Below are positions 1-12,362 of a stretch of DNA of 64,000 bases, piece after piece (the first letter of the stretch is position 1; each line of letters opens with the position of its first letter). This stretch comes from Sinonovacula constricta (Eukaryota; Mollusca; Bivalvia; Cardiida; Solecurtidae), in NCBI GenBank assembly GCA_007844125.1, contig CM017559.1:33199363-33263362 (forward strand), in the 5' to 3' direction. The notes beneath the pieces are model-generated. The model was not told where the DNA came from, ran no database searches, and saw only the letters and a program-made list of their open reading frames with translations. Both the position numbers and the translations under genes were made by a program.

Positions 1-2398
1 ATCAGGATCTACTCTGTATGATGTGTAGTCCTTAAAACCCAGGAACTGTCTGATCAGGATCTGCACAATCTGATGTGTAGTCCATAAAGCCTGTGAACTG
101 TCTGATCAGGATCTACTCTGTTTGATGTGTAGTCTATAAAACCCAGGAACTGTCTGATCAGGATCTACTCTGTATGATGTGTAGTCCATAAAACCCAGGA
201 ACTGTCTGATCAGGATCTTCTCTGTATGATGTGTAGTCCTTAAAACCCAGGAACGGTCTGATCAGGATCTACTCTGTATGATGTGTAGTCCATAAAGCCT
301 GGGAACTGTCTGATCAGGATCTGCACTATCTGATATGTAGTCCTTAAAACCCAGGAACTGTCTGATCAGGATCTACTCTGTATGATGTGTAGTCCATAAA
401 ACCCAGGAACAGTCTGATCAGGATCTACTCTGTTTGATGTGTAGTCTATAAAACCTGGGAACAGTCTGATCAGGATCTACTCTGTATGGTGTGTAGTCCA
501 TAAAACATGGGAACCGTCTGATCAGGATCTACTCTGTATGGTGTGTAGTCTATAAAACCCAGGAACTGTCTGATCAGGATCTACTCTATATGATGTGTAG
601 TCCTTAAAACCTGGGAACTGTCTGATCAGGATCTACTCTGTATGATGTGTAGTCCTTAAAACATCTGAACTGTCTGATCAGGATCTACTCTGTATGGTGT
701 GTAGTCCTTAAAACCTGGGAACAGTCTGATCAGGATCTACTCTGTATGGTGTGTAGTCCCTAAAACCCAGGAACTGTCTGATCAGGATCTACTCTGTATG
801 ATGTGTAGTCCTTAAAACCCAGGAACAGTCTGATCAGGATCTACTCTGTATGATGTGTAGTCCTTAAAACCCAGGAACAGTCTGATCAGGATCTACTCTG
901 TATGGTGTGTAGTCCATAAAACCCAGGAACAGTCTGATCAGGATCTACTCTGTATGATGTGTAGTCCTTAAAACTTGGGAACAGTCTGATCAGGATCTAC
1001 TCTGTATGATGTGTAGTCTATAAAACCCAGGAACTGTCTGATCAGGATCTACTCTGTATGATGTGTAGTCCTTAAAACCCAGGAACAATCTTATCAGGAT
1101 CTACTCTGTATGATGTGTAGTCCTTAAAACCCAGGAACTGTCTAATCAGGATCTACTCTGTATGATGTGTAGTCCTTAAAACCCAGGAACAGTCTGATCA
1201 GGATCTACTCTGTATGATGTGTAGTCCTTAAAACCCAGGAACAGTCTGATCAGGATCTACTCTGTTTGATGTGTAGTCTATAAAACCCAGGAACAGTCTG
1301 ATCAGGATCTACTCTGTATGATGTGTAGTCCATAAAACCCAGGAACAGTCTGATCAGGATCTACTCTGTATGATGTGTAGTCCATAAAACCTGGGAACTG
1401 TCTGATCAGGATCTACTCTGTTTGATGTGTAGTCTATAAAACCTGGGAACTGTCTGATCAGGATCTACTCTGTATGATGTGTAGTCCTTAAAACCTGGGA
1501 ACTGTCTGATCAGGATCTACTCTGTATGGTGTGTAGTCCTTAAAACCTGGGAACAGTCTGATCAGGATCTACTCTGTATGGTGTGTAGTCCTTAAAACCT
1601 GGGAACTGTCTGATCAGGATCTACTCTGTATGATGTGTAGTCCTTAAAACCTGGGAACTGTCTGATCAGGATCTACTCTGTATGATGTGTAGTCCTTAAA
1701 ACCTGGGAACTGTCTGATCAGGATCTACTCTGTATGGTGTGTAGTCCATAAAACCTGGGAACTGTCTGATCAGGATCTACTTTGTATGGTGTGTAGTCCT
1801 TAAAATCTGGGAACTGTCTGATCAGGATCTACACTATCTGATGTGTAGTCCATAAAACCTGGGAACTGTCTGATCAGGATCTACTCTGTTTGATGTGTAG
1901 TCTATAAAACCTGGGAACAGTCTGATCAGGATCTACTCTGTATGATGTGTAGTCCATAAAACCTGGGAACAGTCTGATCAGGATCTACTCTGTATGATGT
2001 GTAGTCCATAAAACCTGGGAACAGTCTGATCAGGATCTACTCTGTATGATGTGTAGTCCATAAAACCTGGGAACAGTCTGATCAGGATCTACTCTGTATG
2101 GTGTGTACTCTATAAAACCCAGGAACTGTCTGATCAGGATCTACTCTGTTTGATGTGTAGTCTATAAAACCTGGGAACTGTCTGATCAGGATCTACTCTG
2201 TATGGTGTGTAGTCTATAAAACCTGGGAACTGTCTGATCAGGATATACTCTGTATGGTGTGTAGTCCTTAAAACCCAGGAACAGTCTGATCAGGATCTAC
2301 TCTGTATGGTGTGTACTCTATAAAACCTGGGAACAGTCTGATCAGGATCTACTCTGTATGATGTGTAGTCTATAAAACCCAGGAACTGTCTGATCAGG
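1..2398. repeat. 52-bp satellite, about 46 copies, cut by window edge
   Basis: Head-to-tail units of 52 bases containing GTCTGATCAGGATCTAC and GATGTGTAGTCC. Units differ at few sites, mainly cataAAACCTGGG against cttAAAACCCAGG and actctGTATGATG against actctGTATGGTG. The last unit decays at 2399-2436. The array probably continues left of the window. Confidence 0.97.
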
Positions 2399-2436
2399 TT
2401 CTGTACTATAATTATGCTATGTAGTCAGTAGTAATA

Positions 2437-3328
2437 CAGTAAAACCTCTCGAAGCGGCACCTCTAAGCAGCGGCTACCTCTAAGCAGCGGCAGTTAAATT
2501 TCCCCCCAGTGGTTTTCAGCGCATTTTAACCTCTAAGCAGCAACTCCTCCGCGAAGCGGTAAGCGGCCGTGTAAATATCTTCCCTGAGGCTAGTTTAACC
2601 TCTGCGTAGCAACACCAGTGCTGCTACTTTTAGAACAGTCTGTCGCGTACACCAGAAATGTCACGCGGTCGGCTGATCACTGCTTGTACCCTGTTTAGGA
2701 GGTGTTAATTGGAATCAAGTTGCAGTTGGACGAGAAACCAGCTGCATGCTACAAACATGCCATTGTAGATCTAGGGTATTGCGGGAACGTGTGAAAGAAG
2801 TGTCAACTATTGATGATGTTAACGAGTTGGTTTGTTTTCTTTAATTGATCGAAAGATTAAAAGATATCACTGTATTGATTGCTTACTTAAAAAGATGTTT
2901 ACGTTAAATGCTGAATGCAAACTGTCATTGTTTTAGGATGTCTGACTATAAATTCGATTTTTTTAATGGTAAATCATCTTTGCATGACTCACTACTGGAA
3001 TACTGGTCATTTTGTCTTGAAATGTCTTATAAAAATGTTTACCTTACGTTAGAGCAGAGTGTTACTGCAACTAAGTTGTTAGAACAAGGAAGATCAGCAC
3101 AATCTATTGCTACTGAGTTGGGCTGCGGCAGAACTCAGATACAGGTCCGTTACTGACGATATTGTTTTTGTAATAGACAAGCAAATGTTGATTGCCTAAA
3201 GTACAAAACTATTTAAAAAAAACACACAAACATTTTTTCTCGTCTCATTGAAACCTCTGAGCAGCAACACCTCTCAGCAGCAACACTTTTTCGTGCCTCC
3301 GCCAGATGTTGCTGTGGAGAGGTCCATG
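2437..3328 (+). mobile_element. Tigger/pogo-like DNA transposon, internally deleted
   Basis: Starts CAGTAAAACCTCTC after TA and ends GAGAGGTCCATG before TA, giving short imperfect terminal inverted repeats at a TA site. A motif close to ACCTCTAAGCAGC is repeated about seven times inside, near both ends and in the same orientation. It holds a CENP-B type helix-turn-helix frame (2908-3156) but no DDE catalytic region, so it cannot move on its own. Confidence 0.68.
2908..3156 (+). pseudogene. Tigger-like transposase fragment, DNA-binding N-terminus
   Basis: 82-residue frame. Its second half, from about residue 42, reads NVYLTLEQSVTATKLLEQG then SAQSIATELGCGRTQIQ, the pattern of the CENP-B/Tigger N-terminal helix-turn-helix. 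It then stops three codons after TQIQ, where a GT (GTCCGT) could once have been a donor. The central and DDE domains are absent. The first 40 residues are not recognised. Confidence 0.6.
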
Positions 3329-3773
3329 TATAACTGGATACCTTTGTAAGAAGTTGATAGAAAATATCTCATGTCCTATTTCGTATGTACTGATATATTA
3401 TTATACATGTTATCTACAATAATACATAATACACATCAGCTGGTGTTTTCATTTAGTCACCATATTTACTTGCAGTTCTACATTTCTGTGCAAGCAATGG
3501 AACTTCTAAATTGCTCATAAGACATGACATACACAAAGATTACTATTCTTAGAGTTTTTTTGCCACAATTTCTTCTTAATCATAAAATCAAACACTTAAA
3601 AAAACAACACCTTGACTATGAAGTAAAAACACATTAATTTACTCATTGAAAGCTGAAAACAGTATTATCCATGGAACAGGTAAAATCCAATATCCCACTT
3701 GTTGCCATGGAAATTATATATTTACATTCTTAAAATTAAAAAAAAGAAAAAAACTCAGTGGTTTCCATAGTAT

Positions 3774-5144
3774 TTTTAGCTCACCTAAACTTATGTCTAG
3801 GTTGAGCTATTGTGATTACCTGGTGGCGGCATCATGTGTATGTAAACATCCCTTAAACAACATTTCTCTGGAACCTCTTGCCCACATTCAGTCAAATGTC
3901 CTCAGTAGCTTCAGCAGGCAGTGGGGAACAGAAAGTTGTTCAAAAGAATTTTGATCCATCAACATTCTTGGCCGCCAAGGGCATGGCCATTTTCCATATA
4001 TGGCTACATAGGAAAACTTAACACAATTTGCTTTTCAAAGACTACAAAAGCTATAGCCCTGATATTTGGTATACCTATTCCTTGGGTGGCCCTGCAACAA
4101 GATTGTTAAAAGAATTTTGACCCAAAAAACATGGTTGCCAAGGGCGTCACCATTTTCCTATGTGGCACTATTGGAAAATTTTAAAATCTTCTTGTCAAAA
4201 ACCACAAAAGCTGGAGCCTTAATATTTGGTATTCATGTTCCTTTGATGGCTCTGTATCACGATTGTTCCATTACATGTAACTGTGGTTTATCAAAAAAAA
4301 TATTGCTGCCAAAAGCATGGCCTTTTTTGAGTATGGTTACATGTAAATAAGAACCTTTTGAAAATGTTCATGTCAGAAACTATAGGAGCTAGAGCCTGAA
4401 TATTTGTTAAACAGGTTCTTTTTGTGGCCCTTTGTCAAGATTGTTCAATATTGAACCAACAAAAGACATTTGCCACCAGGGGCATGGCCAATTTCTCAAT
4501 ATGGCTAAATAGGAAAACTTTGAAAATCTTCTCAGAAACCACTAGAGCTAGAGCCTTGATGTTTGCTATACATGTTTCATGGGTTGCCCTTTATCAAGAT
4601 TGTTTAAAGAATTTTGATCTGTCAAAAGCATGACTGCTTGGCATGGCCATTTTCCCTATTTTATATAGGAAAACTTTGAAAATCTTTATCTCAGAAACTA
4701 CAAGAGCTGGAGGCTTTATATTTGATATACATGATCTTTGAGTGGCTCTGTATAAAGATTGTTCAAAGAATTTTTATCAGTCAAAATCAAGCCCACCACA
4801 GGTGAGGCTATTTGTCCATATATGATTATAATGGAAAATTTGGAACATCATCTTGTCAGAAACTACAAGAGTTAAAATTTTAATATTTAGTACACCTGTT
4901 CCTTAGGTGGCTCTCTGTCAAGCGTGTCAAAGAATTTTGATGCATCAAAAAACACGGCCGCCAATGGCATGGCCTGGTTTCATATATAGCCATGTACATC
5001 TAGTAAAAAGTTAAAACTGAATGTCAGACAATTGATTTTGTACATGTATTAAAAAATTCTGGTCTGCACTTTTTCGTACTTATTATTCCTAAATGCCTAC
5101 AGCACTCAGGTGAGCAATATGGGGCTATCATGGCCCTCTTGTTT
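3774..5144 (+). mobile_element. Composite element 1, ~165-bp tandem core
   Basis: Begins TTTTTAGCTCACCTAAAC and ends CAGGTGAGCAATATGG, a hairpin GGGCTATCATGGCCC, and TCTTGTTT. Inside, about six diverged ~165-base units contain AATTTTGATCC, GGCATGGCCATTTTCC and ATATTTGGTATAC. Ends match the element at 30171-33026. The plan (conserved flanks, tandem core, 3' hairpin) is like Helentron-associated or pearl elements of bivalves; that class assignment is inference. Confidence 0.72.
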
Positions 5145-5530
5145 ATTGTGTGCTTTGTGATTTAACGATAACAATGTGTTTTCTTTATTGATTTCATTTA
5201 CTTAAGATATAGGCTTGATGTGGATTGTGGACCATAGAATTATGGGAAAATATTACAAGCCAAAAATAAAATTAAGATAAACAAAACCATCAATATTCTT
5301 ATCTCATGGGCATAACAGACTAAAATTGGAGATCAAAAGCTGTTATCATTAATCGTAGTAACGATATGAAGCTTGACTTCAGCAACTGTTACAAAGTAAG
5401 AATATTTTGTTTATAAAATAATGCTAATAGTTAATTGTTAAGCAAACATTTAAAGTTTCAATTTTGATTTTCATTTTGGCACTTTATTAAAGTTTGGATA
5501 TTTGAATTTGATTTCTGTTGCACTGACTTG
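5145..5530. other. AT-rich spacer, nothing recognised
   Basis: No coding signal, repeat structure or RNA gene seen. Confidence 0.5.
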
Positions 5531-5534
5531 ATTA

Positions 5535-5830
5535 TTCAGTGGTATTGGCAACTTCCAGCTAATTATTGTTGGAGGAAGAACCAAGATATACATGGCTAGA
5601 TAGAAATACGGCCATCAGCTGAAAGATATCCCCGAAGGAGACTCATACCCAAGTGGTGAGGGGCTGAGGTGTAACAAGGCAGTGACTCTAACCATTCTAG
5701 CACAGGTGCCCCTTTAAATGTCTGTTGCAATGGTGCTAGAGTAGTATCCCCTGCTTTCAAGAATAGCAGGGTGATGTCATGCTGGCATATTTGGTAAGGC
5801 ATTGATCATGTGAAAGGTGCTGGGTTTGAA
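5535..5830 (-). repeat. SINE-B copy, minus strand
   Basis: In reverse: a tRNA-like head with box B-like GGTATGAGTC, then body TCTTCCTCC..AATAATTAGCTGGAAG. Body words match the plus-strand copies at 6799 and 46151. Diverged. Confidence 0.55.
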
Positions 5831-6589
5831 ACCCTGGCTGGACCAGCTGCATATTTTTGCCCTTTTTATCAAGAATTGCTTACCTTTATCTTGATGATAA
5901 GATGTGTGGTACCTCTGAACTTTGACCCAATCTCTAAGGCGTGCTTACTTGATGAAGGCAGCACTATACTTGTATATACATAACTTTAGCAAACTTTATG
6001 ACTGAAGGATGTGTGCTTTTAATACATTTTTTGCGTTTATTTTCTATACATCACATCAAACTCAATCATTGAGATTATAGTCACATCCACCTATTATTGG
6101 CAGAGAAAGATCCCAGATTAACATTAAAGTAGCACACAGCAGGTCAGCTTAAAAAACTCCCCAGATAACTTAAACTTAAACCACTTTGAACGGGGCCAAG
6201 GATGAAGAGGAGTTAAAAGCAACCCTACCCACAAGGCCATGGGTTTTAAGTTTAATTTTAAATCAACAAAAACACTACATTTTACAATTTATGTCCCATG
6301 TTGACTGCTAAGGCAGCATTTTATCTATTTGAAGCTAGCACTCTACCCTTTCGTTATGAAATGATTGCTAGTTTGAAATCAACTCTAACAGACCAACAAA
6401 CTGGTAGAAATCATGATCTTTTCTTGGAGAAATGTGCTCAATGTCAAAGCCAAGCTTTTGTATCCAAGTCAGGTCCCAATGCCTGATGTTACAGTCAGTC
6501 TATCTCTATTGATTAGTTCTGAATGGGCCAGTATGACAGGGTGCTTTCCTCTCCTCAGTCAGATGAAACAATGTATATTTATGTTGAGA

Positions 6590-6720
6590 AATGGGATAGT
6601 CAAATGGTAGAATGCAGGACTCTGGATCAGAAGATCCATGGTTCTAACCTCGGTTGGTCACCACTAATTTCCTTGAGAAAGTTATCTCACATTGTTTCAC
6701 TCCACCAAGGTGAATAAATG
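6590..6720 (+). repeat. tRNA-derived SINE head
   Basis: ATAGTCAAATGGTAGAATGC resembles a tRNA A box and CATGGTTCTAACC a B box; no cloverleaf can be folded. Family uncertain; flanks 5850-6590 show nothing else clear. Confidence 0.4.
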
Positions 6721-6798
6721 GGTACCTGCAAGGATTATTCTGGTAATGCACGTTACTTCCTTGGGTCATATGTCTCAGCTTCTAAAATTAGATTTGGG

Positions 6799-7047
6799 GC
6801 ATCCCGTGGCATAGTGGTAGAGTTGCCGATTTGTAACTCCTCTGACTGCTTAGCCTCTCACAATATGGGTTCCAGTCCTGTTCGTGGCGAAGGACTTAAT
6901 GTGAAAAGGTCTTCCAGCTGACTTGCTTTGTGCTGGCAGTTTAACCCAGACCTGTGTCTGGGGTCTTCCTCCACCAAAAAAGCTGGACATTGCTATAATG
7001 ATCATAAAAGGTCACCGCAGTGTATTTCAAAAAACAAAAGCAAAACA
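6799..7047 (+). repeat. SINE-B, near full length
   Basis: Head GCATAGTGGTAGAGTTG and GGGTTCCAGTCC (A and B boxes), body with TTTAACCCAGACCTGTGTCT, GGGGTCTTCCTCCACC, AGCTGGACAT, TATAATGATCATAA, then an A/C-rich tail (AAAACAAAAGCAAAACAAAA). The best reference copy for the family in this window. Confidence 0.75.
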
Positions 7048-7049
7048 AA

Positions 7050-7815
7050 ACAAGGTGAGATTGGATTTACGAATAACCCAATAACCATAGGGTAAAACTG
7101 TGAAGTCTGCTGAGTATTCGTACATAGAAGTAGACTTTAAAACTATTCCTTTACCTTTATCTTTATCAATATACAATTGTGAATGGGAGGGATCCAGTAA
7201 TTTAGGGGATTCAGATTCAAAACAAAGATCAAACCTTACAATTAGTTCACAAAAAATGTTATAGTATAGTTATGTTAAGAAAATTTGGCCATGTAACATA
7301 TTGTCAGGTGTTAAGGAAATTTATCACATAACCTACTGCGCGAATGTGAGGTACATGTAACACAATGTTTTTGGTAACACACTAATTAGTTATTGTAGTG
7401 TGATGTCATTAAGTATGTGTAGTGTATATACAATTTCCTGATCACTTTGTTGTCACCGTTTTATGCATTTTGTTGGACAATTTCATTTAAATTTTTACAA
7501 AAATAACATTTTAGTCATGTTATAAACGAATCTGTTCCCTTTTTATGGAACCTTTTTTTATTAAAGAGTCGAATTATTTTTTGTGCGGATTCTCCCAAAC
7601 CTAATTACACATGTCAAGGCCAACTGTTCCAACTATAAAAAGATGATGCATTGAAAACAAAAAAGCAGCTGAGGTTTTGGTTATGTGATAAATAGAATCT
7701 AATATTACTGTTCATTAGATACTGAAAATATTTAACTCGTTGTCAAACATTTCATCCAACTAGTTTAATGTTTTCAGTATCTGAGGAACACTTAAATCAA
7801 ATCCTCTATTTACCA
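7050..7815. other. AT-rich spacer, nothing recognised
   Basis: No open frame of coding character, no clear repeat boundary. Confidence 0.5.
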
Positions 7816-8338
7816 AATAGATAGTTTCCATGTGATGTCAACGACACTGATAAGACAGTTTAAGGCAGCCATCTTTGTGGGCAGAAGCTAATGCAGCCCA
7901 AAATCGGGAAATATGTGCTGTATTAAACTCACCACTGTGTTTCTATTTTTCAGTCTATTTTACTGAATTTTATATCAAATTTAACAGCTTTTATAAAGTA
8001 TTTTTACAAAACTATATTTTGATAGATTAAAAGGTTAAAGAAATATAACCGAAAATCATACACTGCTCATTTTGTTTTAAGTATGAGCCAATAGTTTTAT
8101 TTATTTATGTGTATTAATTCTGTGTGCATTTATCAATTGTAAAAATATTGTATTCTAAAAATATGAATTTCAAGAGCTTTCCAATAGTGTATAGCTTTTA
8201 ATTTTCAGACCACAAATGAAGAAATTATAAGAAAATAAAATTTACCCTTCTATACCATTCATATAAAAATCCTTTGAAGTTACCATTAAAGATGGCTGCC
8301 AAGATAAGGGATTTTCAATGATGTGGAAACTATCTATT
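7816..8338. mobile_element. MITE with perfect 15-bp inverted termini
   Basis: Ends AATAGATAGTTTCCA and its exact reverse complement (8324-8338). Imperfect pairing continues inward: AAGGCAGCCATCTTT near 7863 faces AAAGATGGCTGCCAAG near 8289. No coding capacity. A shorter relative lies inverted at 37427-37635. Confidence 0.75.
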
Positions 8339-8339
8339 C

Positions 8340-8820
8340 ATAGGTTTGGACTAATTTTTTCTTCAGACATCCAAATAAAGTACAGTTGCCTGAAATGAGG
8401 CAAATAAATGCTGTTTATGTATCTATGTTCTACATCTATGTGAAAAGTAAAGCATAAAACCCAATGTAACACTTCAAACATGTCTCTCCTATCTGAGCCA
8501 TTATACTGTTAGATATTTTAAAATGAAGAAAACCATGTGACCACTTACTTTTCATGATTAACATCAGGGAAATCCAAGCTGACTTCAATATAAATTTTTA
8601 GCAGAATTCCACATTTTCATTATTAACAGACTAGAAACAATGAAGATTTGATGCATTTTTTTTAATAATTTGTACTGTCAAACAATTCAGGTAAAGTTAA
8701 AAGTCATCTTTTTAAGACTTATGTATCTTTGCAGATACTAAACCAAAATTCCCCAAAACAGGGTTTACATAGCATATGCATTTGATAGCCAAATGATCGG
8801 ATACCACCTTGAAGGAAGCA
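8340..8820 (+). repeat. Dispersed family D, copy 1
   Basis: Shares ordered blocks with 48560-49016, 53460-53790 and 58980-59856: GCTGTTTAT, ACATCTATGTG, TTTTTAGCAGAA, TTTGTACTGT. Ends near 8818 with GGATACCACCTTGAAGG, the reverse complement of the family terminus AAGGTGGTATCC. Confidence 0.6.
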
Positions 8821-8829
8821 ATTAATTTG

Positions 8830-10290
8830 CATTAGGCTACCACACTTCTAACATGACCTGAAATACTGTCAGTTGGACAATAAATCCAACAAAAAACAAC
8901 AGCCAACTTGCAGAAATCTTGTTCCTGTCATGATCAATCCTGTTACTCAAGTCTCCAGGGGTTCTGGTCTCTGTGTCTAATGTTACACTCACTTAATAGG
9001 CCTTGCTCTGGAGTGTGGTGCCTCGTATGGAATTACATTTTTTTATTTGGGACAATAATTCAGCGGACAATAACAGCAGCTGTTTGGCATAATATTTTTC
9101 TAAGAAAAGTACTATGCCAAAAATATGCTGAGGTACACAGACTAGCTTGCAGTTATACAAATATTCAATAATTTAGCAAGCAATAACAGGAATTTGTAAA
9201 TTTTTGGTGAATTCTTGTTTCAAGAAAAGAATTGAGCATGCACAAGTTAACACTGCACCTTGCAATAACAAACAGACAACAAGGAATAAAACAACATAGC
9301 AGATCATATGATTAAGGTCTTTCTCTCTATGTCACCTGGGATGTAACACATATGTGATCTTTCTTGTTCCTCTATGGCCCATTCCAAACAAGTTTTTTTT
9401 TTACTAAATCAGAATGCACAAATAATTTACCTTGTTAAAAGTACTCACAAGCGAGTAAATTAGTGATTGAATGCAGTCTTTAGCATGTGCAGCAAACATG
9501 GCTCAGAATAAGTAGATACTTGCAGAATAAGTTCTGAACATTCTTATTCAGTATGATATCGCTGAATATATAATTATAGTTGATCACACTGGAAAGTGGC
9601 TAAAATACATTTCAGTGGCAGTTGCATTTTAACTACTTACAGTTAACACTCCATTAATACAGTTGCAATTTTGTCAAAAGGACATGAGACCCACCCAAGC
9701 AGCCATCAGAAGTCTAGTTCTAGTCAAGATTAACCATGTGGATCTGTCTCGAGTCTCTAGGGGTCAAACCTTGATGACTGATATCACACTTGGTCTCTCC
9801 CTCTATTGATTATGGTAGTTTTTTTCCCCCCCAGGATTCCATTTTTTGTCATCCACTCACACCAAACATTATTGCTTGCCAGCAACTCATGTTTTTAAAG
9901 TGAAAAGCAGCCCTATATATTCCTTCTGATTAGTTGTCATATTTTTGTTATTTATTGTTTTATATCTTCTCACTCGACCAAAAGAGAGGTTGCTTGCCAT
10001 GTTCAAAGGTTTGTCTTGCAGTATTTATTGTCAGTAAATAACTGTGCAACCATTTTACAATGCTACTAATGTGATTTGTCACTTTACTTTTAATTTTTCT
10101 AAGGCATTTTCTCTGTCAGAGCAGTTGTCAGGGATTTAAAATGAAGGCAGCATTGTATATTTATTGAATTTTTCTAAATCCATCCTTTTAAAGACTCTTT
10201 TCCATTCTCAGCAAAAATACCTGTCGTATTTTGAGGGCATATGTAATTTATTCACATAATAAGATCTTCATTTTATAATATTAAAGTAGT
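8830..10290. other. AT-rich region without recognised gene
   Basis: Two loosely similar stretches (about 8925 and 9720) share GTCTC(C/T)AGGGG words, probably old repeat fragments. Nothing else supported. Confidence 0.4.
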
Positions 10291-10294
10291 ACTG

Positions 10295-10500
10295 TTTGTT
10301 TGTTTTTGTTTTTGAGATACATTGCACTGACCAATTATGAACATTATAGCAACCTCCAGCTGTTTTACTGGAGGAAGACCCCAGACAAATGTCTGGGTAG
10401 AACCTTCCGAGCACTGCAGGTCAACTGAAAGACCTTCCCACATTAAGTCTTTTGCCCTGAATAGGAATCGAACCCATGTGGTGGGAGGCTAAGCCTTGTC
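10295..10500 (-). repeat. SINE-B copy, minus strand
   Basis: Reverse order of the family: tail TTTTTGAGATACATTGCACT, CAGCTGTTTTACTGGAGGA, GACCCCAGACAAATGTCTGG, then GGAATCGAACCCATGTG (B box complement). Confidence 0.75.
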
Positions 10501-10660
10501 AGTTCTAATTCTTCTTTCAACTCAGAATGAATAATGCTGGCTCACAGATATTTGCAATTAACTTTTGCATGCTAAAACAGTGAAGGCTATAATTTATATA
10601 TGGATTATTATTCCATCATGCAATGGTCATTTTCTTCACTCACACTCTGTTTTATTACAT

Positions 10661-10850
10661 GGTAGGTTGATAAGGCATTGAGTGCTCAGGGAACCTATGG
10701 TAGGTTGATAAGATAATGAGTGCTCAGGTGACCTATGGTAGGTTGATAAGGCATTGAGTGCTCAGGGAACCTATGGTAGGTTGATAAGGCATTGAGTGCT
10801 CAGGTGACCTATGGTAGGTTGATAAGATAATGAGTGCTCAGAGGACCTAT
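10661..10850. repeat. 38-bp minisatellite, 5 copies
   Basis: Units begin GGTAGGTTGATAAG and end CCTAT; GCATTG and ATAATG versions alternate. Confidence 0.95.
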
Positions 10851-10854
10851 CATC

Positions 10855-11280
10855 AATTGGATATTATCCTGCTAAGAACAATTTGACAAAGGCTGAGTTA
10901 GCAAAGTCTAGAACAGTTTCACTAAACTCCCTCAGCTGAGAAATTCCTTAATCTCAAAATTCTACTTAGCTGAGAAATCTCAAAGATTTTGTTTCACAAA
11001 AGTCACTCAACTCAATTTTGAACATCTTTAACAGAGAACAAAAAATCAAAGTTGAGGAAGAATTTTCAAATACTCAAGCGGTCCCACAAATGCTCTCTGC
11101 ACCTTGGAGTACGAAATGTAATACGCATGTGCTTGTTCCCGAACCTTGACAGTGTCGTCAAGAGAAATGCTCCTTTGTTTAGTGAAACAAGTACTTCAGG
11201 AAATGCCAAAAAGTTGAGGAAAATCTCAAAGTTAAGTTAGCGAGGGAATTGAGGTATCTTTGTGAACCTGGGGCCAAATT
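10855..11280. repeat. Probable decayed inverted-repeat element
   Basis: Contains several CTCAGCTGAGAAAT-like words and ends TTTGTGAACCTGGGGCC. Boundaries not certain. Just after it, at 11290-11325, is a single diverged copy of part of the 52-bp satellite unit (GATCTGTCTGATCAGAATAT). Confidence 0.35.
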
Positions 11281-11494
11281 ATCTAACCGACGCTGGGATC
11301 TGTCTGATCAGAATATATGCTATTTGATAAGTCTCTATTTATATATTTATATTTATGTATCTTGCTGCATATGCATGATGAAAAATTACCAAAAATGTAG
11401 ATGAATTAGGTGTGGGTTCTTAACAGTAAAGCAGTCATTAAGCTAAGGCAGTGTTACTGTTGGTGGTCTTATAACAAATTAACTTAATTTGTAG

Positions 11495-11560
11495 TTCACA
11501 TGGCCAAGTGGTAGAGTTGTTAACTTGTAACTCTTCTGATTGCTAAGCCTCTCTTGTGTG
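11495..11560 (+). repeat. SINE-B head next to its own amplified segment
   Basis: ACATGGCCAAGTGGTAGAGT is a SINE-B style A box, followed by TTGTAACTCTTCTGATTGC as in the copy at 6799. The body is replaced by the 33-bp array that follows. Confidence 0.6.
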
Positions 11561-12117
11561 GGTTTGAGTCCCAGATGTGGCCTTTCTTGTGTGGGTTTGA
11601 GTCCCTAATGTGGCCTTTCTTGTATGGGTTTGAGTCCCTAATGTGGCCTCTCTTGTGTGGGTTTGAGTTCCTGATGTGGTCTCTCTTGTGTGGGTTTGAG
11701 TCCCTAATGTGGCCTCGCTTGTGTGGGTTTGAGTTTCTGATGTGGCCTCTCTTGTGTGGGTTTGAGTCCCTGTTGTGGCCTTTCTTGTGTGGGTTTGAGT
11801 CCCTCATGTGGCCTTTCTTGTGTGGATTTGAGTCCCAGATGTTGCCTCTCTTGTGTGGGTTTGAGTTCCTAATGTGGCCTTTCTTGTGTGGGTTTGAGTC
11901 CCTAATGTGGCCTCTCGTGTGTGGGTTTGAGTCCCTAATGTGGCTTTTCTTGTGTGGGTTTGAGTTCCTGATGTGGCTTCTTTTATGTGAGTGTGAGTTC
12001 CTGATGTGGCCTCTCTTGTGTTGGTTTGAGTCCCTGATTTGGCCTCTCTTGTGTGGGTTTGAATCCCTAATGTGGCCTCTCTTGTGTGGGTTTGAGCCCC
12101 TAATGTGGCCTCTCTGA
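11552..12117. repeat. 33-bp minisatellite, about 17 copies
   Basis: Unit contains TTGTGTGGGTTTGAGTCCC, the B-box region of the SINE head directly upstream, plus TAATGTGGCCTCTC. Because 33 is a multiple of three, frames stay open on both strands (repeats of MWPLLCGFESL and RDSNPHKRGHI); these are not taken as genes. Confidence 0.93.
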
Positions 12118-12254
12118 GGACGAGTACTCTGTGTTGCATGGCTTGAGATTCTGTTTTTGAGGCCTTTGGATTGGATTTTTTTTGTTTTGTAAATTGTTTT
12201 GAAATTTTTTTTTCTTACAAAATATTAAACAAATAGAGTACATTTGTGGAATGG

Positions 12255-12362
12255 AATTGTTCGAGCAGTAGGTAGGTCTGTTTATTTGGAATTCATGGAC
12301 TTTACAATCACATGTTCTTTTGCACATGAGAAAATAACAAAACTGAAAATTCTTACTTTTGC
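12255..12362 (+). repeat. Dispersed repeat fragment, pair with 29208-29305
   Basis: Shares CAGTAGGTAGGTC, GGAATTC.TGGACTT and AAATTCTTACTTTTGC with the second site. Class unknown. Confidence 0.5.

Noticed and set aside
11520..12139. Repetitive frames with MWPLLCGFESL and RDSNPHKRGHI on opposite strands
   Set aside because: Products of the 33-bp array. Both strands open at once is expected from the repeat.
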